From Lactobacillus sp. UBA5804 (lineage in GTDB: Bacteria > Bacillota > Bacilli > Lactobacillales > Lactobacillaceae), in the NCBI GenBank assembly GCA_002418055.1, contig DIDI01000022.1, positions 3,645 through 11,860 on the forward strand: a DNA stretch of 8,216 nt. Direction: 5' to 3'. Of the stretch, positions 1 through 6,089 are shown piece after piece (position 1 is the stretch's first letter; each line of letters opens with the position of its first letter). The notes under the pieces were generated by a model. That model was not told where the DNA came from. It worked only from the letters and a program-made list of their open reading frames with translations, and searched no databases. The position numbers were made by a program, and so were the translations under genes.

Positions 1-195
1 ACTGTTGGTACAGTAATTCCTGTGTCACAAGCACAACCAGGCGATTTATTGTTCTGGGGTGCGCGTGGTTCCTCTTACCATGTTGCCATCTACATGGGTA
101 ATGGTAGATATATTAATGCGCCAGCCCCAGGTCAAAGTGTCAGTGAAAGTAGCATCTCAACTTACTTTGCACCTAGTTTTGCTGAACATCTTTAA
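1..195 (+). CDS. C-terminal end of an NlpC/P60-family cell-wall hydrolase (5' end outside window)
   Basis: Frame 1 is open from the window edge to a TAA at 193-195 and gives the last 64 residues. They carry the second half of an NlpC/P60 domain: a PGDLLFWG segment, then YHVAIYMGNGRYINAP, in which the His of YHVAIY is the expected catalytic histidine, and a PAPGQSV segment. The catalytic Cys and any signal peptide or LysM/SH3 domain would lie upstream. The family cleaves peptide cross-links in peptidoglycan (typically gamma-D-Glu-diamino acid bonds) outside the cell. The domain sits at the very C-terminus, as is common in lactobacillar P60 proteins. The gene converges on the pepC pair and shares a terminator with it. 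Family assignment is firm; specificity and full length cannot be judged. Confidence 0.85.
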   Translation, partial: TVGTVIPVSQAQPGDLLFWGARGSSYHVAIYMGNGRYINAPAPGQSVSESSISTYFAPSFAEHL

Positions 196-218
196 GCCAA
201 CGAATTAGCAAGCAAAAT

Positions 219-253
219 AAAAAAGCGTTAAGCCATCGCTTAACGCTTTTTTT
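219..253. terminator. Bidirectional intrinsic terminator between the P60 gene and the pepC pair
   Basis: A perfect 9-bp stem (AGCGTTAAG at 224-232 with CTTAACGCT at 239-247) encloses a 6-nt loop. An A-run lies on the left and a T-run (247-253) on the right, which can lengthen the stem. Read on either strand the hairpin is followed by U residues, so it can end both the rightward P60 transcript and the leftward pepC transcript. Confidence 0.9.
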
Positions 254-262
254 GATTACACT

Positions 263-1573
263 TTAACCCATCGGATCCCAGCACGGTAGTGGTGTGGCAG
301 GACCTTCAGCTAGTTTAATGAGTTCAGCTGGGAGGTATTTCTTGTTGATAACGACCTTAAAGACATAGTCGCTAAACCAATCATCACTCATGACAAAGTA
401 GCCTTTTTGTCCAACTTTTTCGCCCCAAGAATTTTCAATTTTCCATTGGCGAATTTCACCTTGATCGACATCAACGCCGACAAGCGTCATGGCATGAGTT
501 GAGCCAGAATCGCGCGTCGCTAAACGTTCTGCTTTCGTCAAGCCCGACTTAATGCCAAAGAGTGCGTCAGTCTGATAGAGTCCGTTAGCCAGAATGCCTT
601 CTTTACGGTTACTGCTTTGGCCGACATCACAGCCAAACCAAATGGCTTCGCCAGCACTTAGCTGCTTGATAGCGGCCGTTTTTAGCGCCTCAATCGGAAC
701 ATTTAAGAACTGAATTGGGGTGCCGCCTTGGACATTATCCTCGAACGGAAAAGCATATAGCTTTTGATAATCATGGTCGGGGGCATTAAAGAGGGTGACA
801 TAGTTGCCTAAATCATCACTAAAGTAGTCATGCAAGAACGTGAGTGGTGTTAAGTTTTTAATGAGCTGCGGCTTTTTGTCGTCGTCTTGGTATTCTAAAT
901 CGAAGTGTTCGACTGGTTGATTAAAGGCGATAACTGCCATCCGGTACACTTCGGTTAAGAATTCTTGCCGTTTTTGTTCAATGGCATCAGTGTCACCAGT
1001 TACTTGCAAGCGGCGTAAAATCAACGCATCCTCGCGTAATTTTTTGTTCAGGAGAGCATTGAAATCATCAGTCGCATTGGCATTGAAACTTTCCGGTTGG
1101 GCATAACTCGGGACCAGTCCGTATTTTTGAATCAGACTGACCGCCATAGCCCACTGACCACCATCGGTATCCGGTCCTTGTAAGTAGAAGCTAACTTCAC
1201 GATCCGATAAGGGCTTGTCTGCGGTCTCAAGGATATGATCAAAGAAGATGTTAGCGCGCTCTAAACGGTCCCAGAAAAAGAGGTAGTTCTGAGAAAGTAA
1301 GAAGTTTTTAGCATGGTACTTTTTGGCGAAATCATGTCTCAAGGTATTTAATGCTGCAAATAACCAACAACGACCAGATTGTTTTTGATTGGTAACATTA
1401 TCGGTGGGCAATTCGATGGAAAAAGTGCGATTTAATTTTCCAGCAATGCTCGCCTCGTAACTTGCTGCTTTAACCCCCATGTTAACAGTCGCACGAGCCT
1501 TGATAGCATTGGCAGGCTCAGCCGCGAAGGCTGCCTTAAATTGCTTGATTTCAGTTAATGATAATTGATGCAT
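263..1573 (-). CDS. pepC: Aminopeptidase C (bleomycin-hydrolase family, peptidase C1B), downstream copy of a tandem pair
   Basis: The product has 436 residues, the usual PepC length. It is a cytoplasmic papain-fold cysteine aminopeptidase, normally a hexamer, that trims N-terminal residues from peptides during casein/peptide utilisation. The catalytic set is complete: oxyanion Gln63 and nucleophile Cys69 in NQKQSGRCW, His360 in STHAMTLVG, and Asn381 in ENSWG. There is no signal peptide. The chain ends in CWDPMG; in this family the C-terminal tail enters the active-site cleft and decides between amino- and endopeptidase activity. The ATG at 1573 is chosen because of the AAGGAG site at 1579-1584. 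The gene is 9 bp downstream of a second pepC, and by eye the two are roughly half identical, so they are old paralogues. It could instead be a PepE/PepG-type endopeptidase, since that distinction rests on the tail. Confidence 0.93.
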   Translation of the reverse strand: MHQLSLTEIKQFKAAFAAEPANAIKARATVNMGVKAASYEASIAGKLNRTFSIELPTDNVTNQKQSGRCWLFAALNTLRHDFAKKYHAKNFLLSQNYLFFWDRLERANIFFDHILETADKPLSDREVSFYLQGPDTDGGQWAMAVSLIQKYGLVPSYAQPESFNANATDDFNALLNKKLREDALILRRLQVTGDTDAIEQKRQEFLTEVYRMAVIAFNQPVEHFDLEYQDDDKKPQLIKNLTPLTFLHDYFSDDLGNYVTLFNAPDHDYQKLYAFPFEDNVQGGTPIQFLNVPIEALKTAAIKQLSAGEAIWFGCDVGQSSNRKEGILANGLYQTDALFGIKSGLTKAERLATRDSGSTHAMTLVGVDVDQGEIRQWKIENSWGEKVGQKGYFVMSDDWFSDYVFKVVINKKYLPAELIKLAEGPATPLPCWDPMG

Positions 1574-1578
1574 GTCTG

Positions 1579-1584
1579 CTCCTT
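1579..1584 (-). promoter_or_regulatory. Ribosome binding site of the downstream pepC, overlapping the upstream stop codon
   Basis: On the minus strand AAGGAG lies 5 nt before the ATG. Its first two bases (1583-1584) belong to the TAA stop (1585-1583) of the upstream pepC. This fixes the start of the downstream gene and suggests translational coupling of the two paralogues. Confidence 0.75.
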
Positions 1585-2899
1585 AAGCTAGTGAGTCCCA
1601 TGGTAGTAATTCAGTCGCTGGGCCTTCTGCTAACTTGATTTGAGCGGCGGTTAGGAATTCTTTGCGCACCGCCACTTCATAAACATAATTTTCAAACCAA
1701 GCGTGGTTCATGACGAAATAACCAGCTTTACCGGACTTGTTACCCCACGAGTTTTCGACTTTCCATTGCCGGACTTCGCCGCGGTCGACATCAACCCCGA
1801 CTAGAGCCATGGCGTGAGAAACTTCACCCATTCCAGTCCGTAAGCGGTCGGCTTTGCTTAAGTCAAGGTCAACGCCAAAGAGGTCATTTAATTGGTAGAG
1901 GTTGGTGTCGAGGTAACCAGTCTTACGATCCATTTGGCGCAAGACATCATTACCAAACCAAACAGCTTCGCCGGCCTCTAATTGTTTGATGGCAGCGGCG
2001 GTTAAGACATCCATTGGGACGTTGACGAATTTAATGCCGTATTGACCGCGTACGTTATCTTCAAACGGTAACGTATAGGCCTTTTGATAATCATGATCTG
2101 GCGCGTTAGTTAGAACGACGTAATCGTTGAAGTCGACATCACCTAGATATTTTTGTAAAAATTGGTTTGGGGTCAATTGCTTGTCGAGATGATAATTCTT
2201 ATCGTCATCGCGGTATTCTAGGTCGAACTGCTTTGGTGGTTCACCAACGGCAGTAGCCACGATGCGGTAAACCTCGCTCAGACAGGCTTTACGCGTTTGT
2301 TCAACTTCAGCGGTTTTTCCAGCCACTTGCAACTTGCGCAGCAACAAAGCATCTTTACGTTCCTTATCTGCTAATGCTTGAGCTAGACCAGTAGTATCAT
2401 TCGTATTGAAGCTTTCTGGCATAGCATAGGTTGGCACTACGCCATACTTGGCAACTAGGGAAGCAGCCATGTGGAATTGACCACCGTCGCCACCAGCAAA
2501 GTCAAGATAAGCCCGAACTTCACGATCATTGATCGGTTTATCGGCAAGATCAATCATCTTGTCATAGAACATATTGGCCCGTTCAATTTTGTCCCAGAAG
2601 AAACTATAAGCTTGCGAAAACTCGAAGTTTTTGACATGATATTTTTTACCAAAGGTATGGCGCAAAACATTCAGTGTGGCAAATAACCAGCAGCGGCCAG
2701 AATGTTTTTGGTTAGAAACCTCGTCAGTAGGTAATTCTGTTGAAAAGACGCGGGTTAACTGGCTCGCAACATTGGGATTGTAAGCCGCCTCTAAGACACC
2801 ACTACGTTTAGCAGCGCGCGCGATAATCTGATTTTGCGGATTTTCATTGAAAGCAGCTGAGAAGTCAGCTAATTCTTGTAAAGTTAATTCATGATTCAT
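1583..2899 (-). CDS. pepC: Aminopeptidase C (bleomycin-hydrolase family), promoter-proximal copy of a tandem pair
   Basis: The product has 438 residues and is a second complete PepC-type cysteine peptidase. Gln64 and Cys70 (NQKHSGRCW), His362 (VSHAMALVG) and Asn383 (ENSWG) form the active site. The spacing from the catalytic His to the C-terminus is 77 residues, the same as in the neighbouring copy, but the tail reads LLPWDSLA rather than PLPCWDPMG. The ATG at 2899 follows AAAGGAG at 2914-2908 with 8 nt spacing. It is the first gene of the leftward unit, driven by the promoter at 2940-2969. The product is cytoplasmic and expected to act with other peptidases on imported oligopeptides. The two copies share the KLAEGPAT and DREV segments and most of the core, but differ around residues 130-145 and 330-350, so substrate preferences may differ. 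Confidence 0.93.
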   Translation of the reverse strand: MNHELTLQELADFSAAFNENPQNQIIARAAKRSGVLEAAYNPNVASQLTRVFSTELPTDEVSNQKHSGRCWLFATLNVLRHTFGKKYHVKNFEFSQAYSFFWDKIERANMFYDKMIDLADKPINDREVRAYLDFAGGDGGQFHMAASLVAKYGVVPTYAMPESFNTNDTTGLAQALADKERKDALLLRKLQVAGKTAEVEQTRKACLSEVYRIVATAVGEPPKQFDLEYRDDDKNYHLDKQLTPNQFLQKYLGDVDFNDYVVLTNAPDHDYQKAYTLPFEDNVRGQYGIKFVNVPMDVLTAAAIKQLEAGEAVWFGNDVLRQMDRKTGYLDTNLYQLNDLFGVDLDLSKADRLRTGMGEVSHAMALVGVDVDRGEVRQWKVENSWGNKSGKAGYFVMNHAWFENYVYEVAVRKEFLTAAQIKLAEGPATELLPWDSLA

Positions 2900-2918
2900 G
2901 TTCGGTACTCCTTTTTAA

Positions 2919-2954
2919 TCTATTATTAAAGATAGCAATATTCTATCATTAAAG
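2919..2954. repeat. 13-bp direct repeat spanning the pepC promoter
   Basis: TCTATTATTAAAG (2919-2931) and TCTATCATTAAAG (2942-2954) match at 12 of 13 positions and start 23 bp apart, about two helical turns. The right copy covers most of the -10 and the left copy lies in the early leader. GATAG (2931-2935) and CTATC (2943-2947) also form a small inverted repeat between them. The geometry suits an operator for a dimeric regulator, but the region is AT-rich and chance cannot be excluded. Confidence 0.45.
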
Positions 2955-2969
2955 GTGGTATCAGCTCAA
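2940..2969 (-). promoter_or_regulatory. Probable sigma-A promoter of the pepC pair
   Basis: Minus strand: -35 TTGAGC (2969-2964) and -10 TAGAAT (2945-2940), 18 bp apart. The -10 is one mismatch and the -35 two mismatches from consensus. Transcription would start near 2933, about 30 nt before the ATG at 2899. The -35 lies in a short inverted repeat (GCTCA 2964-2968 with TGAGC 2976-2980) and the -10 overlaps a direct repeat. Confidence 0.6.
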
Positions 2970-3031
2970 CTAGTCTGAGCAAAAATAGCCAGTAATTGTC
3001 GCTAGTATTAGCGGTTTATGGAGGAAGTTAG

Positions 3032-3496
3032 ATGGTTTATTATCAAAAAATGACCCCAACCGGTTATCAGCAAATTGAAGCTGAAATAGCCCGACTTAAA
3101 CAGGATCGGCCGCGGCGCATCAAAGTTCTGCAAGCAGCTCGGGCCTTAGGGGACTTGTCGGAAAACACGGAATATACGGAAGCCAAACGCGACTTAGGAC
3201 ATTTGGCCAGTCGTTTGCGCTTTCTGAATAAACAGTTAAAGTATGCTGAAATTGTCGCTCCCACGACTGCTAACCATGAGGTTCAGTTGGGTAAAACAGT
3301 GACTTTGCGTTTCCTGGATGATGACGAGGAAATTGACTACCAATTGGTGGGGGCGCTTGAGGCGGATTTGGCTCATGGCAAAGTCGCTTATGATTCGCCT
3401 TTAGGACTCGCACTCATGCGGCAACATGTCGGTGAGCAGGTCACGGTGACTGCTCCAGCAGGTAGCTATCAAGTTGTTATTCTTGCGATTCGCTAA
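3032..3496 (+). CDS. GreA/GreB-family transcript-cleavage factor, probably a secondary GreA paralogue
   Basis: The product has 154 residues, against about 158 in classic GreA. Residues 1-75 form the antiparallel coiled coil that enters the RNA polymerase secondary channel; its tip reads GDLSENTEY, keeping the acidic pair Asp41 and Glu44 that holds the catalytic Mg2+. Residues 78-154 form the FKBP-like domain that binds polymerase, with the typical SPLG.ALM....GE motif near 122-135. The family rescues backtracked polymerase by stimulating cleavage of the RNA 3' end. The ATG follows GGAGG (3020-3024) at 7 nt. The N-terminus and the Arg-rich first helix (residues 26-38) differ from the usual lactobacillar GreA, so I read this as an extra copy and give no firm symbol. 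It is divergent from pepC, and I found no clear promoter of its own. Confidence 0.88.
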   Translation: MVYYQKMTPTGYQQIEAEIARLKQDRPRRIKVLQAARALGDLSENTEYTEAKRDLGHLASRLRFLNKQLKYAEIVAPTTANHEVQLGKTVTLRFLDDDEEIDYQLVGALEADLAHGKVAYDSPLGLALMRQHVGEQVTVTAPAGSYQVVILAIR

Positions 3497-3503
3497 TAGC
3501 GAG

Positions 3504-3542
3504 ACTGCACCTGGGTATAGGCAAACGTGACAGGGCAGTTTT
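3504..3542 (+). terminator. Weak candidate terminator after the greA-like gene
   Basis: ACTGC (3504-3508) and CCTG (3510-3513) can pair with CAGG (3531-3534) and GCAGT (3535-3539). This gives a 9-bp stem with one bulged A and a 17-nt loop, followed by only a short T-run. It is in the right place, but the long loop and short U-tract make it a modest call. Confidence 0.4.
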
Positions 3543-3559
3543 ATAAGCCTAGTCATTTC

Positions 3560-3568
3560 TGTTATAAT
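3560..3568 (+). promoter_or_regulatory. Extended -10 promoter of the CPBP-like gene
   Basis: TGT followed by a perfect TATAAT (3563-3568) makes an extended -10 (TGN-TATAAT). No good -35 is seen at the right distance (TTTATA at 3540-3545 is poor), which is typical when a TG extension is present. A start near 3575 would leave a leader of about 30 nt, including the GAGG ribosome site at 3595-3598. Confidence 0.65.
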
Positions 3569-3604
3569 ACTAGGTTAGTGAGAGAACAGACGGCGAGGTA
3601 GCGT

Positions 3605-4267
3605 ATGAACACACCAACATCTAGAGAAGGAAATCTAATTCGGTATACCGTTTATTTATTAGCGATGCTAATGGTGCTAGGCATTAATCAATTGGTTGTG
3701 AAGACCATTCCTCTGAAAACGTGGGATGTGGTACTCTACTTGTTGGTAGCGGCGGCGGTATTGCTGTTTTTTGTGTATCGGTTTAATCGGGAAGCGCGTT
3801 TTTTTGAAAAGGACACTAACCTGAACTGGCTGGATTATTGCGGCTTAACGATTGCCTTAACGGTGGTGGTGGCCGTGACCCGAATTAGCGTCTCGTATTT
3901 GCAAGCTTCAGGTCGGTTGCCGCTCTTCGGCTTTCAACAAAATTATTTACGTCACGAAGCTGTGAACTTATTCTGGTTTTTGATTTTGTCGCAAGGTATC
4001 GTGATTCCAATTCTGCAAGGCTTCTTAGCCAGTGGTTTTCTCTTTAATTACCTGTTTCGGGGGAAAAGCGTCTTAACTGGCGTGGTTGGCATTTTAGCCT
4101 CGGCCTTGATTTTTGCAGGGTTGAATTTTCAATTCACGGCTAGCCTGTTCTTAATAAATGCGTTTTACGGGGCCTTATTTGCTTGGTCTTACCTCGTCAG
4201 TCAAAGCGTCTGGATGCCTACTTTTTTGGCAGTTGCAAATGGTTTATTGATGATTGTGATGATGTAA
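3605..4267 (+). CDS. Multi-pass membrane protein of CPBP (Abi/CAAX-protease-like) type with degenerate active site
   Basis: The product has 220 residues and about six to seven hydrophobic segments (roughly 14-33, 40-57, 76-97, 122-150, 157-173, 178-200 and 201-219). The last third follows the CPBP layout. In active members this has EExxxR, FxxxH and a final His; here the matching places read QGFLASG (Gln138, Gly139, Ser143), FAGLN (Asn174 for His) and PTFLAVAN (Ala209 for His). If the family call is right, all the metal-binding and catalytic residues are gone, so this would be a non-proteolytic relative. CPBP proteins in lactic bacteria are often linked to bacteriocin immunity or protein processing, but no bacteriocin gene is near, and no role can be assigned. 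The ATG follows GAGG at 6 nt. It has its own promoter and terminator and appears to be a single-gene unit. Confidence 0.6.
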   Translation: MNTPTSREGNLIRYTVYLLAMLMVLGINQLVVKTIPLKTWDVVLYLLVAAAVLLFFVYRFNREARFFEKDTNLNWLDYCGLTIALTVVVAVTRISVSYLQASGRLPLFGFQQNYLRHEAVNLFWFLILSQGIVIPILQGFLASGFLFNYLFRGKSVLTGVVGILASALIFAGLNFQFTASLFLINAFYGALFAWSYLVSQSVWMPTFLAVANGLLMIVMM

Positions 4268-4282
4268 GCAGCGCGATGAGCC

Positions 4283-4317
4283 AAAAAAGAGGCGATGGAC
4301 ATTGTCCATCGCCTTTT
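4283..4317. terminator. Bidirectional intrinsic terminator between the CPBP-like gene and tRNA-Gly
   Basis: A perfect 10-bp stem (GGCGATGGAC at 4291-4300 with GTCCATCGCC at 4304-4313) has a 3-nt loop. TTTT follows on the plus strand, and on the minus strand the stem is followed by TCTTTTTT. The minus-strand U-run is longer, so it should be the stronger side and would end the tRNA transcript 9 nt after the tRNA. Confidence 0.9.
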
Positions 4318-4321
4318 AAAA

Positions 4322-4392
4322 AGCGGATAGCGTGAATCGAACCCGCATCTCCAGCTTGGGAAGCTAGCGTTTTACCATTAAACTATACCCGC
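4322..4392 (-). tRNA. tRNA-Gly (anticodon CCC)
   Basis: On the minus strand the 71 nt fold into a cloverleaf. The acceptor GCGGGTA pairs with TATCCGC (one G-T), the D-stem GTTT pairs with AAAC, and the anticodon stem CTAGC/GCTGG closes loop TTCCCAA. This puts CCC at 34-36, which reads GGG. The T-arm is GCGGG-TTCGATT-CACGC. The discriminator base is U, as expected for bacterial glycine tRNA. No CCA is encoded (TTTT follows), so it must be added after transcription. One odd point is a G-A mismatch inside the T-stem (52-62 by standard numbering), where C would complete the stem. The gene has its own promoter (4413-4441) and terminator and stands alone. Confidence 0.93.
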
Positions 4393-4412
4393 AGAGCTTT
4401 TTGTACTCATTT

Positions 4413-4441
4413 ATTCTAGCATGCTTACCTTAAAATGCCAA
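4413..4441 (-). promoter_or_regulatory. Promoter of the tRNA-Gly gene
   Basis: Minus strand: -35 TTGGCA (4441-4436) and -10 TAGAAT (4418-4413) are spaced exactly 17 bp apart, each one mismatch from consensus. Transcription would start near 4406, about 14 nt before the mature tRNA 5' end, leaving a short leader for RNase P to remove. Confidence 0.75.
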
Positions 4442-4506
4442 ATTTAATTTTGTAGGTGTGATTGAAACGGGCAGAGACTAGTAGTAGTTTAACCTTAGCG
4501 CTATTT

Positions 4507-4536
4507 TTGTTAAAATTAGCTTTAAGTTATTAAAAT
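4507..4536 (+). promoter_or_regulatory. Probable promoter of the trpS operon
   Basis: TTGTTA (4507-4512) and TAAAAT (4531-4536) are 18 bp apart. The implied start near 4543 leaves a leader of about 30 nt, too short for a T-box. The rest of the gap between the tRNA promoter and trpS (4442-4506) holds nothing I can assign. Confidence 0.5.
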
Positions 4537-4571
4537 TCATTCTGAGAGTCATTTGAAAGTGAGACACAGCT

Positions 4572-5591
4572 ATGGCAAAAGAAATATTATTAACCGGTGA
4601 TCGCCCAACCGGCAAGTTGCATATTGGTCATTATATTGGGTCACTCAAAAATCGGGTTAAATTACAGAATTCTGGTCAGTATGATTCTTATATCATGATT
4701 GCTGACACGCAAGCCTTGACTGATAATGCTCGTAATCCAGAAAAAATTCGCCAAAGTCTCATTGAAGTTGCCCTAGATTATTTGGCAGTGGGGATTGACC
4801 CAGAGAAAGCAACAATATTTGTGCAATCACAAATCCCCGCGTTATTTGAATTAACAGCTTATTACATGGACTTAGTTACGGTTGCTCGCTTAGAGCGTAA
4901 TCCAACGGTGAAGACTGAAATTAAACAAAAGGATTTTAAAGATTCAATTCCGATTGGTTTTTTGAATTATCCAGTTTCGCAAGCAGCTGATATTACAGCT
5001 TTTAAGGCCACCCTAATTCCAGTTGGGGATGATCAAGAACCTATGCTAGAGCAGACGCGTGAAATTGTGCGGACCTTTAACCGGGTATACCAGTCCAACG
5101 TCCTAGTTGAACCAAAGGGCTATTTTGCACCGGCTGGTTCGGGTCGCTTACCTGGCTTAGATGGCAATGCCAAGATGTCGAAATCACTTGGCAATGCCAT
5201 TTATTTGGCCGATGATGCCAAGACCGTTACGCAAAAGGTGATGTCAATGTATACTGACCCGAAGCATATTCATGTCAGTGATCCAGGTCAAGTGGCGGGC
5301 AATACCGTCTTCACGTATCTTGATATTTTTGCGCCAGATAAAGCTAAGGTAGCTGAACTTAAGGCACAATATCAAGCTGGTGGGCTGGGTGATGTGCAGC
5401 TGAAGCGCTATTTGAACGAAGTTTTAGAGGCAGAACTAGCCCCAATTCGCGAGCGGCGCGAACGTTATGCCAAGCATCCTGATGAAGTTTATGAGATTTT
5501 GCAAGCTGGATCTGCTCGGGCCAATCGGGTTGCAGCCAAAACATTAGCAGAGGTACGGGACGCTATTGGCTTAAACTATTTTAACAATTAG
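4572..5591 (+). CDS. trpS: Tryptophanyl-tRNA synthetase
   Basis: The product has 339 residues, normal for bacterial TrpRS. It is a class I synthetase that activates Trp with ATP and charges tRNA-Trp in the cytoplasm. The first signature is an exact HIGH (17-20) in TGKLHIGHYIGSL and the second is KMSKS (201-205) in GNAKMSKSLGN. GDDQ (152-155) followed by EPMLEQTREIVRTFN marks the form found in streptococci and lactobacilli rather than the Bacillus TrpS, which has a GEDQ..H version. The ATG is preceded by a weak GTGAG ribosome site (4559-4563). It is the first gene of an operon with the deaminase, whose ribosome site overlaps the trpS stop. No T-box leader is present, so tRNA-sensing control is not evident. 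Confidence 0.97.
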   Translation: MAKEILLTGDRPTGKLHIGHYIGSLKNRVKLQNSGQYDSYIMIADTQALTDNARNPEKIRQSLIEVALDYLAVGIDPEKATIFVQSQIPALFELTAYYMDLVTVARLERNPTVKTEIKQKDFKDSIPIGFLNYPVSQAADITAFKATLIPVGDDQEPMLEQTREIVRTFNRVYQSNVLVEPKGYFAPAGSGRLPGLDGNAKMSKSLGNAIYLADDAKTVTQKVMSMYTDPKHIHVSDPGQVAGNTVFTYLDIFAPDKAKVAELKAQYQAGGLGDVQLKRYLNEVLEAELAPIRERRERYAKHPDEVYEILQAGSARANRVAAKTLAEVRDAIGLNYFNN

Positions 5592-5603
5592 TGAGGCATT
5601 GCA

Positions 5604-6089
5604 ATGCATGATCGAATTCCTTGGAAACAATATTTTATGATGCAAGCGCTCGTCATTGCGCAGCGCTCTACTTGTAATCGCGCCCTAGTGGGCAGTGTGT
5701 TAGTCAAAGATCAACGGATTATCGGCACTGGCTATAATGGGTCCATTTCAGGTCAGCCACATTGTGACGAGGTTGGTCATCAGATGGTCGATGGGCATTG
5801 TGTGCGCACGATTCACTCCGAGATGAACACGCTGATTCAATGTGCGAAATTTGGCGTATCGACGAGCAATACTGCTATTTTTGTGACGCATTTTCCTTGT
5901 TACAATTGTTGTAAGGCTTTAGTTCAAGCTGGTATTAAGCAGATTAACTATTATTATGACTATCGCGACAATCCCTTAGCAGTACAGGTTTTACGTGAAA
6001 GTGGGGTGCCTTATGAACAAGTTAAAATCAACCTTAAATACATTGATAGCCTCTATCAGCGCCTGGAAGGACGCGATGAAGAAGTTTAG
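5604..6089 (+). CDS. comEB: Deoxycytidylate (dCMP) deaminase, ComEB type
   Basis: The product has 161 residues and a cytidine/dCMP deaminase fold. Zinc ligands are His71 in HSEMN (Glu73 is the proton shuttle) and the Cys pair in PCYNC (Cys99, Cys102). The segment GTGYNGSISGQPHCDEVGH followed by a Cys-containing stretch is typical of dCMP deaminases, where extra Cys/His residues can hold a second structural zinc. It should convert dCMP to dUMP, feeding thymidylate synthesis. The ATG follows TGAGG (5592-5596) at 7 nt; that site overlaps the trpS TAG. The gene keeps the comEB name by homology only, as no comEA or comEC is here. A 14-bp overlap with the next gene points to a common transcript. 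Tyr-rich INYYYDYR (114-121) is a normal part of the fold. Confidence 0.92.
   Translation: MHDRIPWKQYFMMQALVIAQRSTCNRALVGSVLVKDQRIIGTGYNGSISGQPHCDEVGHQMVDGHCVRTIHSEMNTLIQCAKFGVSTSNTAIFVTHFPCYNCCKALVQAGIKQINYYYDYRDNPLAVQVLRESGVPYEQVKINLKYIDSLYQRLEGRDEEV

Noticed and set aside
2471..2686. 71-residue plus-strand open frame inside the upstream pepC
   Set aside because: It lies antisense to a well-supported peptidase with all its catalytic motifs, has no ribosome site I can support and matches nothing I recognise; it is a shadow frame.
3067..3264. 65-residue minus-strand frame inside the greA-like gene
   Set aside because: Shadow of the GreA coding frame with Cys/Arg-rich random-looking sequence.
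4393..4571. T-box riboswitch upstream of trpS
   Set aside because: No conserved T-box sequence (AGGGTGGNACCGCG-like) and no terminator hairpin are present, and the likely promoter leaves only about 30 nt of leader.
5995..6075. Longer N-terminus for the TPM-like protein starting at 5995
   Set aside because: It would overlap comEB by 95 bp and put 27 polar residues before the signal peptide, and no good ribosome site precedes it; the start at 6076 has GGAAGGA and a clean signal peptide.
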